A stretch of DNA of 64,000 nucleotides from Eubacteriaceae bacterium ES3 (GTDB lineage: Bacteria; Bacillota; Clostridia; Eubacteriales; Eubacteriaceae). This document shows, piece after piece, positions 8,576-16,329 of the stretch. The stretch lies in contig CP130741.1 in assembly GCA_030586155.1 (NCBI GenBank), forward strand, positions 1,916,680-1,980,679, read 5' to 3'. Both the position numbers and the translations under genes were made by a program. A model generated the notes under the pieces. That model was not told where the DNA came from. It worked only from the letters and a program-made list of their open reading frames with translations, and searched no databases. Numbering within the stretch: the first letter of the stretch is position 1; each line of letters starts with the position of its first letter.

Positions 8576-9811
8576 CTATAACACCGCTCTCATCGGCATA
8601 ATTTCGGCTTCTTTCTGTTTTTCCATATGAACGTTCTTAATCAGATCACAAGATTTATCGCAGTGGATGACTTTGTGTTTTTTATCCTTAAAGATCTCGT
8701 CAATCTCCGTCTGCGACCGATAGGAAATAACGCTCTTCCCGGCTTTAATGGCTGCTTTTAGAAGATCCAAATTTTTCTCATTGATTTTTCTAATCGGAAA
8801 ACCAGAGTCGATCACCGTCTCAACTGTATCCATCATTTTGAGTGCCGCCCGATAACTAAGTTCACTGATTTCATCAAAAGCTTGTTCACTGCGGATGGTA
8901 ATTCCCATGGTTCTGGCAATTTCATAATCGATATCGTTTTCGTGGATGACCCCAGTGATCGTTCCAATCTGGTGTTTTGAGAGGGCCCGATAAATCGGGG
9001 TTCCGCTTCCATTTCCGCCTACTACAAAGACTGATGGTTTTTGTCTGTTTTCAATTTCAATGGTTCCCAAGAGATTATTAAAGGCCGCGTTTTTAATTCC
9101 ATACAATTCATTAATCATTTCTTCACTTACCACATCTTCCGGTTCTCCATAACCAAGAATCTTATTATTCTTTACCAGTAAGACCTTGTCACAACTTTTT
9201 AAGGCCAGATCAATTTCGTGCAGTGCCAGAATAACCGTGATATTTTTTTCCTTGCTGAGATTCTTTAGAATATCTATTAACTCCAGTCGATGACGAATAT
9301 CCAGATGGGTTGTCGGTTCATCAAGAACAATGACTTCCGGCTCCTGAACCAGGGCTCGGGCTACCATAACTTTCTGTTTTTCGCCATCGCTTAATTCTTC
9401 AAAATAGCGTTCTGACAGATAATCGGCATTAACCCGAATCAAGGCTTCTCGAACCAGGGCATGGTCACTTTCGCTTAAACTGCCAAACCGCCCAGTGTGA
9501 GGATATCGCCCCATGGCTGCCACATCGTAAACCTTCATCATACCGGCTGTAAACTTTTTCGTCAGAACAATGGCCATTTCTTTGGCCAGCTCTTTTTTGC
9601 GAATCGTTTTAATATCCTGCTGATTGATAAAAACTACCCCTTCAACAGGCTGTAAAAGACCTGATAAAGTTCTTAAAATAGTACTTTTACCAGCTCCGTT
9701 GGGCCCAAGAAGACAAAGAACCTGACCTCTAAAGCCACTGATTTCGACTGAATCAACAACCACTTTTTTGCCATAACCAACTTTTAAACCTTCAGTTTTT
9801 AAAGCAATCAT
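8576..9811 (-). CDS. BtuD/FepC-type ABC ATPase with extra C-terminal domain
   Basis: Residues 1-250 are a normal importer ATPase: Walker A GPNGAGKST (36-44), signature LSDGEKQK, and Walker B EVIVLDEPTTHLD. It pairs with the FecCD-type permease and the lipoprotein binding protein upstream. The remaining 150 residues (about 260-411) are an added domain that begins VFVVGGNGSGTPIYRAL, reads like a small nucleotide- or ligand-binding fold and ends in a CDKSCDLIKNVHMEKQ segment. I do not recognise that domain. It could regulate transport or add an enzyme activity to it. The gene overlaps the permease by 4 nt. Confidence 0.9.
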   Translation of the reverse strand: MIALKTEGLKVGYGKKVVVDSVEISGFRGQVLCLLGPNGAGKSTILRTLSGLLQPVEGVVFINQQDIKTIRKKELAKEMAIVLTKKFTAGMMKVYDVAAMGRYPHTGRFGSLSESDHALVREALIRVNADYLSERYFEELSDGEKQKVMVARALVQEPEVIVLDEPTTHLDIRHRLELIDILKNLSKEKNITVILALHEIDLALKSCDKVLLVKNNKILGYGEPEDVVSEEMINELYGIKNAAFNNLLGTIEIENRQKPSVFVVGGNGSGTPIYRALSKHQIGTITGVIHENDIDYEIARTMGITIRSEQAFDEISELSYRAALKMMDTVETVIDSGFPIRKINEKNLDLLKAAIKAGKSVISYRSQTEIDEIFKDKKHKVIHCDKSCDLIKNVHMEKQKEAEIMPMRAVL

Positions 9812-10836
9812 AAACTGGTCCTCCTTTTCATAATCAAAAATATTACAATCGGCGCGCCGATAAAGGCAGTCACTGCACTAATCGGCAATTCAACCGGCGA
9901 TACGATCGTTCTTGAAATCAAATCGCAAAATGCTGTTACAATTCCCCCCATCATAATGGAACCCGGTACCAACAAACGGTTATCTGATGATTTGAAAATC
10001 AGCCTTGTCAAATGCGGTACCGATAGTCCAATAAAGGAAACTGGTCCGGCAAAAGCAGTCACAACCGAGGTTAGAACACTGGTAATGGCAACCAAAGCAA
10101 TTCTGAATCCCTTGATATTAACTCCCATACTGATGGCATACTCCTCTCCCATCAAAAAAGCATTGAGTGGCTTAACCAAAAAAAATAGGGACACAAAAAT
10201 CGGGATTGAAAGAAAAAATAGAATTTTTACACCCGACCAGGTAAAGCCGGAAAAACTTCCCATGGTCCACATGGTAAAACCTTGTAGTTCTTCTGCCGAA
10301 GCAAAGGACTGAAGAATCATGGTCACCGCACTGCAAAGATAACCTACCATTAAACCAATAATCAAAAGCGTCACCACATCTTTTACCCGGGTCGCAAAAA
10401 TCAGGACAATCACCATAACGATAGAAGAACCAATCAATGCTGCAAAAAATACCACCAGAGATGCCGCCGCTCCCATCCCAAAAGTTACTCCTCCCAGAAC
10501 CACCAGGGCTACACAAAGTGTAGCTCCTGATGAAATCCCGAGGATATAGGGTTCAACAATCGGGTTTTTAAAGAATACCTGCAATAAAATCCCAGATACA
10601 GCCAGGGCTGAGCCGCCAAGCCAGGCACCTAAGGTTCTTGGAAAACGAATGTCCCAGACAATATCATGTAAAATCGGGTCATAATCACCTACTCCAAAAA
10701 CAATTTTAAACAGTTCTCCAAAACCGATTTTTATCGACCCAAAGCTGACACAGATGGCAAATGACAAGACAAAGGCTACTGCCAGTACAGTCATCAGCAC
10801 GACGGACCGGTAATCCTTTCTTCTAACTGTCTCCAT
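9808..10836 (-). CDS. FecCD/BtuC-family ABC transporter permease
   Basis: About 342 residues with roughly ten hydrophobic segments, matching the BtuC/FecCD permease fold. Typical sequences include GGSALAVSGILLQVFFKNPIVEPYILG near the N-terminus and FVGP-like SFIGLSVPHLTRLIF near the C-terminus, the coupling region for the ATPase. The ATG at 10836 is preferred; a TTG 15 nt upstream is open but lacks a better ribosome-binding site. It sits between the binding protein and the ATPase in the riboswitch-led operon, so corrinoid uptake is the likely job. Iron-chelate or heme uptake uses the same fold and is the main alternative. Confidence 0.9.
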   Translation of the reverse strand: METVRRKDYRSVVLMTVLAVAFVLSFAICVSFGSIKIGFGELFKIVFGVGDYDPILHDIVWDIRFPRTLGAWLGGSALAVSGILLQVFFKNPIVEPYILGISSGATLCVALVVLGGVTFGMGAAASLVVFFAALIGSSIVMVIVLIFATRVKDVVTLLIIGLMVGYLCSAVTMILQSFASAEELQGFTMWTMGSFSGFTWSGVKILFFLSIPIFVSLFFLVKPLNAFLMGEEYAISMGVNIKGFRIALVAITSVLTSVVTAFAGPVSFIGLSVPHLTRLIFKSSDNRLLVPGSIMMGGIVTAFCDLISRTIVSPVELPISAVTAFIGAPIVIFLIMKRRTSL

Positions 10837-10837
10837 T

Positions 10838-11947
10838 TTAGTATTGTACAAAATGGGTTACACTGCCATCACCATGGAAAATACTGTAAAGATCTTCTAT
10901 GATTTCATCGGTTTTATCCAGTGATTGCCAGTAATCTGCTCCCAAACACCAAACTTTCTGATTCTCAACCGCACTTAAGCCCTCTAAGACCGGTGCCTGA
11001 CCAACGACATATTCAAGACTCGGTGAGTAGGTAATCCCTGATGAATAGATTAAAACATCAGCATCTTTTGCTGAAGCATAAAACTCTTCAAGTGTAACGG
11101 TTCCGCTTCCCACATCTGCATCTTTGTAAATATAGTCGCCGCCAGCCAATTCAATCATTTTTGCTACATATGAATCCGGTTCAGCCACATAGACTTTTCC
11201 ACTGTAGACCATTGCCCAGGCAACAGTCGTTGCTTCTTCCGCGCTGGCCTCTTCAACCACGGTATCAATGTTGGTCATTGCCGCATCAAATGTCTCCAGA
11301 GCCTGGTCTTCCTTGTCAAAAAGTGCACCATAGAATTTCAGCCATTCCATTCGACCTCGTGGGTCTTCTTCCAGATACTCATTACAGACAACGTAATTAA
11401 TCCCCAGTTCGTCCAGCTTAGTCATCATATCCTGAAGTCCATAATCACCGGAATAAACAAATACCAGATCCGGATTCAGCGTTTTTATGAGTTCATAATC
11501 CGGCGCGTCATTGTCGCCAACAAAAGTGATCGTTCCATCACCAATGCCATCAGCAATTTCTTCAATCGTCCATGTATCCTGCTCTGCAGTAACAGCAGAA
11601 ATCGCCTCAAAGGCGTCAATTCCTCGCATCATACAACCTTGTGTGGTTGAGGCCAGCATCACATTTTCAATCGGTGCATCAATGATGATTGCATCCTCAT
11701 ATCCTTCTGGTATTTCTACACCTTCCGGAACTAACAGAAGCGTACGATCATCCGCGTCTACCAGTTTTGTAATATCATTATCCAGATACTCGACAGAAAA
11801 TTCTGTGGTATATTCTGTTTCTAATACTTTATTGTTACTGCTTGTTTCGGAAGCCTGCGAATCACTTGAACAGCCTGATATTAAAAACATCAGGAAAAAA
11901 CTTAAAATCAATACACCCAATACCGATAAATTCTTTTTGCTTTTCAT
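10838..11947 (-). CDS. Periplasmic-type corrinoid-binding lipoprotein (BtuF-like)
   Basis: A 369-residue ABC substrate-binding protein. It has a lipoprotein signal peptide with lipobox LISGC (C26 would be lipidated), a serine-rich linker, and the two-lobe BtuF/FhuD-type body with NPDLVFVYSGDYG and LEEFYASAKDADVLIYSSG. The ATG at 11947 follows GAGGAGAG. It is the first gene after the cobalamin riboswitch at 12165-12340 and is followed without gap by the permease and ATPase, which makes B12 or cobinamide the most likely ligand. Confidence 0.88.
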   Translation of the reverse strand: MKSKKNLSVLGVLILSFFLMFLISGCSSDSQASETSSNNKVLETEYTTEFSVEYLDNDITKLVDADDRTLLLVPEGVEIPEGYEDAIIIDAPIENVMLASTTQGCMMRGIDAFEAISAVTAEQDTWTIEEIADGIGDGTITFVGDNDAPDYELIKTLNPDLVFVYSGDYGLQDMMTKLDELGINYVVCNEYLEEDPRGRMEWLKFYGALFDKEDQALETFDAAMTNIDTVVEEASAEEATTVAWAMVYSGKVYVAEPDSYVAKMIELAGGDYIYKDADVGSGTVTLEEFYASAKDADVLIYSSGITYSPSLEYVVGQAPVLEGLSAVENQKVWCLGADYWQSLDKTDEIIEDLYSIFHGDGSVTHFVQY

Positions 11948-12059
11948 ATAACTCTCCTCAAATAATCATTAAAATAATTTCTGCCAATCAACTTGAACTG
12001 ATCTTGCAAGCAAAAACGCGCTTCCAATCTCAGCTCAGTTCGCTTTAAACTTACAGAAC

Positions 12060-12104
12060 AAAAAATTAAGCGACACCCCTCAATCAAGTGATCAAGAAGT
12101 GTCG
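12060..12104 (-). terminator. Rho-independent terminator, expression platform of riboswitch A
   Basis: On the minus strand a hairpin with outer arms GCGACAC and GTGTCGC (12068-12103) encloses a weaker inner stem and is followed by TTAATTTTTT. It lies between the cobalamin aptamer and the binding-protein start, so B12 binding would be expected to favour termination before the import/chelatase operon. Confidence 0.75.
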
Positions 12105-12164
12105 CACAACAAAAAAACCATGTTTTCCACGTATTCTTCCTCCATCCTCGTAGAGTTTTATATT

Positions 12165-12340
12165 TATCGAGGCAGGTCTTCTGGCTCAGGTCTCATCACT
12201 TACTTCTGCCTTCCCAACTAACAGTGGCATTCTTGAAGTAAACTCTTCCATTACAGCGGCGGGACCGCGCGGGATTTTCACCCAACTTCCCTTTTAATGA
12301 ATTCAAGCAACTTGTCTTAATTCAAACCTTGATAACTTTA
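12165..12340 (-). promoter_or_regulatory. Cobalamin riboswitch A (long class I form)
   Basis: Read on the minus strand, this has the core of the cobalamin aptamer in order: GGGAA, GGTGAAAATCCC, GCGGTCCCGCC, GAATGCCACTG, GGGAAGGC, and the B12 box AGCCAGAAGACCTGCC (about 12186-12170). It is followed by the ten bases ACTCTACGAG, which also follow riboswitch B. It precedes the 11947-to-window-edge operon. The edges are approximate because the P1 helix could not be fixed exactly. Confidence 0.93.
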
Positions 12341-12425
12341 ATATTAAATTGTCTCTTAATAACAACTATTGTCTTTCTTCCAATCTATTTAGCTTTCATT
12401 TTATAATAGCAAATACTGGCACAAC

Positions 12426-13181
12426 CTATTGAATAAAGTCCATCACTTCGCTAATTGATGAGGTCTGATTCTTAGCAATCACGTCCCGCCTTTCAATCAA
12501 AACAATTTTCATCCCCATGCTTTTGGCTGCTTTAATTTTTTCCATGACACTTTCGATATTGCCGCTTTCTTTGGTCACCAGAAATTTTGCATTTAAAAAC
12601 TTATAGATCTCCTTATTCAGTGACTCGTTAAAGGGGCCTCTCATGGCGACAATGTTTTTTCTATTAAAACCAATCTTTTCACATTTCAAAATTACATTTG
12701 AATCCGGCAGCACCCGTACACAGACACGCTCTTTGTAGTTGTCGATGCATGTATATGTTTCCAGGCGATTACTCCCCACCGTCAACAAAATATTTCCGCT
12801 GGTCTCATTTAAAACCTGGCAGGCCTGGCGATGCGATTCCACTTTAATAATATCCGGATCATCAAAGTCAGGTTGTTCTCGCAGAAAACGAATATAGGGA
12901 ACTTTTCGCTCTTCTGAAACTGATAGTACATTTTTAGTAATTTCTCCTGAATAAGGATTGGATGCATCAATAATACAATCCGGTTTGACTTTAGCTAATA
13001 AATCCGTAAAATTCTGTTTGTTGACTTTCCCCTGAAAAACTTCCAGTTTTTCTTGCTGATCAAGACTTGTCAGGCTCATCCGGTTGGTAATGGATACACA
13101 AACCTGATGTTTTTCTTCCATAATCCGATTGATGACCTGCATGGCATCTGCTGTTCCTGCTATGACTAGTACTTTTGCCAT
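12426..13181 (-). CDS. cobK: Precorrin-6A/cobalt-precorrin-6A reductase
   Basis: A 251-residue CobK/CbiJ reductase, which reduces precorrin-6A (or cobalt-precorrin-6A) with NAD(P)H during corrin ring synthesis. Family features are MAKVLVIAGTADA at the N-terminus, the IIDASNPYSGEIT motif, LLTVGSNRLE, MRGPF and FLVTKESG. The ATG at 13181 follows GGGAGGGG; an in-frame TTG at 13193 is part of that ribosome-binding site and is rejected as a start. The gene stands alone behind its own cobalamin riboswitch and terminator. Other cobalamin ring genes are not in the window. Confidence 0.9.
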   Translation of the reverse strand: MAKVLVIAGTADAMQVINRIMEEKHQVCVSITNRMSLTSLDQQEKLEVFQGKVNKQNFTDLLAKVKPDCIIDASNPYSGEITKNVLSVSEERKVPYIRFLREQPDFDDPDIIKVESHRQACQVLNETSGNILLTVGSNRLETYTCIDNYKERVCVRVLPDSNVILKCEKIGFNRKNIVAMRGPFNESLNKEIYKFLNAKFLVTKESGNIESVMEKIKAAKSMGMKIVLIERRDVIAKNQTSSISEVMDFIQ

Positions 13182-13194
13182 TTCCCCTCCCAAA

Positions 13195-13229
13195 TATAAA
13201 AAACTCCATTATTCAACGAATAACAGAGT
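13195..13229 (-). terminator. Rho-independent terminator, expression platform of riboswitch B
   Basis: Minus-strand stem AACTC-TG-TTATTC with loop GTT and GAATAA-TG-GAGTT, followed by six T. It ends a few bases before the cobK ribosome-binding site, so cobK is predicted to be switched by premature termination. Confidence 0.85.
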
Positions 13230-13284
13230 TAGATTATCTGCAAAAATGCATAAAAAATATAACCTCTCTATCACTCGTAGAGTA

Positions 13285-13455
13285 TCCGGTTCGTAAACAG
13301 GCAGGTCTCCTGGCTCAAGCGTTGGCATCACTCCTGCCTTCCCAATTCACAGTGGCATTCCTGGAGCAACTCTTCTTATACAGTGGCGGGACCGCGCGGG
13401 ACTTTCACCCGTCTTCCCTTTTAACCGATTCGCAATAGTATTCAATGCAATCGAC
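13285..13455 (-). promoter_or_regulatory. Cobalamin riboswitch B (upstream of cobK)
   Basis: The minus strand carries GGGAAGACGGGTGAAAGTCCC, GCGGTCCCGCCACTGTA, GAATGCCACTG, GGGAAGGC and a consensus B12 box AGCCAGGAGACCTGCCT (13315-13299). It is a full-length class I AdoCbl-type aptamer, followed by the terminator at 13195-13229 and then cobK. Edges are approximate. Confidence 0.95.
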
Positions 13456-13569
13456 ACCTATTTATATATTTATTCAATTATTTTACTATTTTAACATATT
13501 TCCATAACTTTGTCATCTTCTATTTTTAATTGATTACTCAATATATACAAATTTAATGCCTATATATTT

Positions 13570-14028
13570 CTAACCAAATTCAACAATATTGTCGATCTGT
13601 TTTTTTAACAACTCAATACCATCACCGGAAAAAGCGCTAACCGGAATAATTTCCGACTTTTTAACGCCAGCGTACTCAAGATATCGATAGGATCTTTTTA
13701 GGTTAGAGTTTTTATCATCAATCTTAGTGATCACACCCAATACAGGACGATTATAGGTTCTGATAAATTGAGGGGGTACTGAATTTTGACAATCAGTAGC
13801 CGAATTCACCAGAATAATCAGTCCGGCATCACAGGTAACATTAATCGCCTGGGGCCGAAAACAGGGCAGTTCCACAAACTCTCCCGGTGTGTCCAGAAAA
13901 TGTGGTGAGTAAGTAACCTGCTGCGTCTTTTGATACTTTAAAAATTCATTCGATAAACATTGAACCAATGTCGTTTTTCCACTGCCAATCCGACCAATCA
14001 GGGCAATTCGCCCTCTGTTATTTGCCAT
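13570..14028 (-). CDS. eutP: EutP/PduV-like small GTPase
   Basis: A 152-residue P-loop GTPase: GRIGSGKTTL (Walker A), DTPGEFVE (switch II) and ITKIDD (the NKxD position, here TKID). EutP/PduV proteins are small GTPases linked to ethanolamine and propanediol microcompartment operons. The ATG at 14028 follows GGAGGAGA; upstream in-frame codons run into the riboswitch and are rejected. It is alone here: no other eut or pdu genes are in view, and a transposon lies just upstream. Its leader is a compact cobalamin riboswitch, which fits control of a B12-dependent pathway. The precise role of EutP is not established. Confidence 0.78.
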   Translation of the reverse strand: MANNRGRIALIGRIGSGKTTLVQCLSNEFLKYQKTQQVTYSPHFLDTPGEFVELPCFRPQAINVTCDAGLIILVNSATDCQNSVPPQFIRTYNRPVLGVITKIDDKNSNLKRSYRYLEYAGVKKSEIIPVSAFSGDGIELLKKQIDNIVEFG

Positions 14029-14032
14029 TGTC

Positions 14033-14056
14033 TCCTCCTGTAAGGGACAGGTCAGG
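14033..14056 (-). promoter_or_regulatory. Ribosome-binding-site sequestering hairpin for eutP
   Basis: On the minus strand CCTGACCTGT-CCCTT-ACAGGAGG can fold so that CCTGT pairs with ACAGG and the upstream CCT pairs with the second AGG of AGGAGG. This would hide the eutP Shine-Dalgarno sequence. It is the likely translational expression platform of riboswitch C. Confidence 0.65.
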
Positions 14057-14104
14057 CACAACACATGTGTTGATGCACCGCTTCTGTCATCATTCGTGAC
14101 ACGG

Positions 14105-14196
14105 GCTTGCAAAAGAGGTATCTGACTAAAGACTTGCGTCTATCACAGTGGCGCGGCCGTTCCGGAATAAACACCGGATTCCCTGATTTTGCAAAC
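14105..14196 (-). promoter_or_regulatory. Cobalamin riboswitch C (compact form, upstream of eutP)
   Basis: A roughly 92-nt aptamer on the minus strand. P1 is GTTTGCAAAA (14196-14187) with TTTTGCAAGC (14114-14105). Inside are GGGAATCCGGTG, TTCCGGAACGG, CCGCGCCACTGTGA and the variant B12 box AGTCAGATACCTC. It lacks the second GCCACTG and GGGAAGGC segments seen in riboswitches A and B, matching the known short cobalamin riboswitches with an AGTCAGATAC box. Confidence 0.88.
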
Positions 14197-14213
14197 ACAG
14201 ATTTATCATCCCT

Positions 14214-14242
14214 ATCATATAGGGTATTTTATTTGTCTGCAA
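14214..14242 (-). promoter_or_regulatory. Predicted sigma-A promoter of the eutP riboswitch transcript
   Basis: Minus strand: -35 TTGCAG (14242-14237), 17-nt spacer, -10 TATGAT (14219-14214). Transcription would begin about 10 nt before the P1 helix of riboswitch C. Confidence 0.55.
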
Positions 14243-14343
14243 GAGATATTTTTTTTGCTTATCTGTTAATTAGCAAATTATAAATGTCAAAAGAGCCCTG
14301 AACTAATCAAATTATTCCGGCAAACCTGGCTTTTCAATTATGG

Positions 14344-14361
14344 TATAATGATTAATCATTA
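14344..14361 (+). promoter_or_regulatory. Extended -10 promoter with palindrome, transposon ORF1
   Basis: TGGTATAAT (extended -10; TATAAT at 14344-14349) is followed at once by the perfect 14-bp palindrome AATGATTAATCATT (14348-14361). The first transposon gene starts at 14385 after AAGGAAG. The palindrome is placed like an operator at the transcription start. Confidence 0.45.
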
Positions 14362-14384
14362 GTCACTTTAAGGAAGCACAAACC

Positions 14385-14921
14385 ATGGTTCATCTGGAAC
14401 ACTTTTCTGACCACCCGCTGGATTATATCACCGAATTCTACACCACTGAAAGAGTTCGTATTGACAGCTGTCCACATTGTTACACCCGCCATCGACTTCA
14501 TCTTCATGGTATCTATCACCGGCATGTGATCTGGTATGAGGATGTCTTCTCCATTCCGGTCCAACGTCATTACTGTATTCATTGCGGTAAGACAGTCAGT
14601 GTCCTGCCTTCTTTCTGTCATCCAGGATTTCAGCTGGCGCTTCCATTTCTGCTGGAACTGCTTTGGGCCTTCTTTAACGGGGCTCATTATGCCAATACTT
14701 TAGCGCATCAGCATCGTCGCTTTATCACCCGGCGTTTTTTACTTTGTCTGAACCGGCTGATTGAATTTTTTCGCATCTGCCATGATCCTTTAATCGACTT
14801 TCCTGATTTTTGGCATAAAAAAGCCATAAAGCTTCTTGAAATGGTCTACTCGGTGGGCAAGCCCCCCATCTTCGGCAAAAGATATCACGATCATTTTAAG
14901 AAAGGATTTATGGCACATTAA
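14385..14921 (+). CDS. Transposon-associated zinc-binding protein (DUF6431-like)
   Basis: 178 residues. The N-terminal third has the zinc-ribbon pattern SCPHCYTRHRLHLHG then HYCIHCGKTVSVLPSFC, a type found beside DDE transposases and often annotated DUF6431. The rest is helical, with basic stretches (HQHRRFITRRFLLCLNRL) suited to DNA binding. It is likely the DNA-recognition or regulatory subunit of the element. The next gene begins 148 nt downstream, after a hairpin. It could be an N-terminal relic of a longer transposase, but it is intact relative to others of its kind that I can recall. Confidence 0.7.
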   Translation: MVHLEHFSDHPLDYITEFYTTERVRIDSCPHCYTRHRLHLHGIYHRHVIWYEDVFSIPVQRHYCIHCGKTVSVLPSFCHPGFQLALPFLLELLWAFFNGAHYANTLAHQHRRFITRRFLLCLNRLIEFFRICHDPLIDFPDFWHKKAIKLLEMVYSVGKPPIFGKRYHDHFKKGFMAH

Positions 14922-15032
14922 TTGTACCATCCTTCCGCATTTTTTTGAAGAACTATTTAGCCCACAGAGCTTTTGCTTTGCCTTTTATCCATTGATCCGT
15001 TATGCTCTATTTACTGAGTTTTATGGATCCTT

Positions 15033-15066
15033 AAAACCTCAATTCTTTAAAAACGGAGGTTTTTTT
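15033..15066 (+). terminator. Hairpin with T-tract over the transposase ribosome-binding site
   Basis: AAAACCTC (15033-15040) pairs with GAGGTTTT (15056-15063), followed by further T. The right arm contains the GGAGG ribosome-binding site of the transposase at 15070. The structure may attenuate transcription and translation, keeping transposase low. Confidence 0.6.
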
Positions 15067-15069
15067 ACA

Positions 15070-16329
15070 ATGACTGAAAAAGACAAAGAACTGATTGCTT
15101 TATTTCGCTATGGCCTGATTGCGCCATTGCTTACGGATACCGTCTCGTCCCACGCCGCTTATCTGGATGAGATCAGTGCCAAAACCCATGATGTTCCGCA
15201 TTATGGCACGCGCACCTACAACCGCAAAACCCTGCTGGAATGGCTCCGTCTGTACCGGCGTCATGGTTTTGATGCGCTCAAGCCCAAGGTTCGGACAGAC
15301 AAGGGTTCTTCCCGGGCTTTATCAGCGGAATCGACTAAACTGCTCCTTACGTTACGAACGGAAAACATCCATTTATCGGTGAAGTTGTTCCATGAGTGGC
15401 TCATTCATGAAGGGCACTTCACCAGCTCTGACTGTTCCTATTCCACAGTGTATCGGCTGCTGAAAAAACATCAGCTGTTAAAGCCATCCCAGACGGATAC
15501 GGCTGACCGCCGCCGTTTTGCCCATGTTGATATCAACACCCTGTGGCAGACCGATGTTTCCCACGGCCCATATCTGACTCTTAACGGTAAAAAGCGCAAA
15601 ACCTATCTGATCGCTTTTATCGATGATGCTTCCCGGCGAATTACCGGGGCTCAGTTCATGCTGGCTGAAAAGAATGAAGATCTCCTTCATGTCCTTAAAT
15701 CTGCTTTACTTACCTGTGGCAAGCCCACCATGCTTTATGCTGATAATGGCAAGATTTTCCGTTCTCACCAACTGAATACTTCCTGTGCCACTCTGGGCAT
15801 TGCACTGGTCAATACCAGACCTTACGATCCCAAAAGCAAAGGCAAAATCGAGCGCTTTTTCAAAACCGTCCGCAGTCGTTTTTATCCGCTTTTGACGGAT
15901 TCCGACCTGATGGATCTGGATGTCCTCAACCAGCGCTTTGAGGCCTGGCTGGCCCGGGATTATCATCATAAGCTTCATTCAAGTCTCAATGAAGCACCGA
16001 TGGTCTTTTATATGCGGGGGAGCGACCGAATCAAACATTTCTCTGATCCCCGGATCATTGATGAAGCCTTTCTGATCCGGGCAACCAGAAAGGTCAAGTC
16101 GGATGCCACCATTTCGCTGCACAACGCCCTTTTCGAAGCTTCGCCAATGTTTATCGGCAAGAGCGTGGATATCCGCTATCCCAATGAATGCCCTGATGAG
16201 ATCTATCTTTATGAAAACAGTGTCCGGATTCTTACCTGCAAAAAAGTCATCATGGCGGACAATGCCATTGCCAAACGCAATAACAATGTTATCAGCTACA
16301 GCACGTTAGGCGGTGTTCCTCATGTATAA
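15070..16329 (+). CDS. DDE transposase (integrase-core, rve type)
   Basis: 419 residues. An N-terminal helix-turn-helix region (RTYNRKTLLEWLRLYRRHG) is followed by the retroviral-integrase-like core with the acidic triad in LWQTDVSHG, YADNGKIF and KSKGKIERFF. The last D-to-E spacing is about 35 residues, as in IS481/IS21/Mu-like enzymes. A beta-rich C-terminal domain follows. The ATG at 15070 follows GGAGG with an 8-9 nt gap; the longer in-frame upstream extension is rejected because it overlaps ORF1. It ends in an 8-nt overlap with the ATPase gene. No frameshift or stop is seen, so it may be active. Confidence 0.88.
   Translation: MTEKDKELIALFRYGLIAPLLTDTVSSHAAYLDEISAKTHDVPHYGTRTYNRKTLLEWLRLYRRHGFDALKPKVRTDKGSSRALSAESTKLLLTLRTENIHLSVKLFHEWLIHEGHFTSSDCSYSTVYRLLKKHQLLKPSQTDTADRRRFAHVDINTLWQTDVSHGPYLTLNGKKRKTYLIAFIDDASRRITGAQFMLAEKNEDLLHVLKSALLTCGKPTMLYADNGKIFRSHQLNTSCATLGIALVNTRPYDPKSKGKIERFFKTVRSRFYPLLTDSDLMDLDVLNQRFEAWLARDYHHKLHSSLNEAPMVFYMRGSDRIKHFSDPRIIDEAFLIRATRKVKSDATISLHNALFEASPMFIGKSVDIRYPNECPDEIYLYENSVRILTCKKVIMADNAIAKRNNNVISYSTLGGVPHV

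Noticed and set aside
14836-15069. Longer N-terminus for the DDE transposase
   Set aside because: It would overlap ORF1 in another frame; the ATG at 15070 has a proper GGAGG site and matches the start of the transposase fold.
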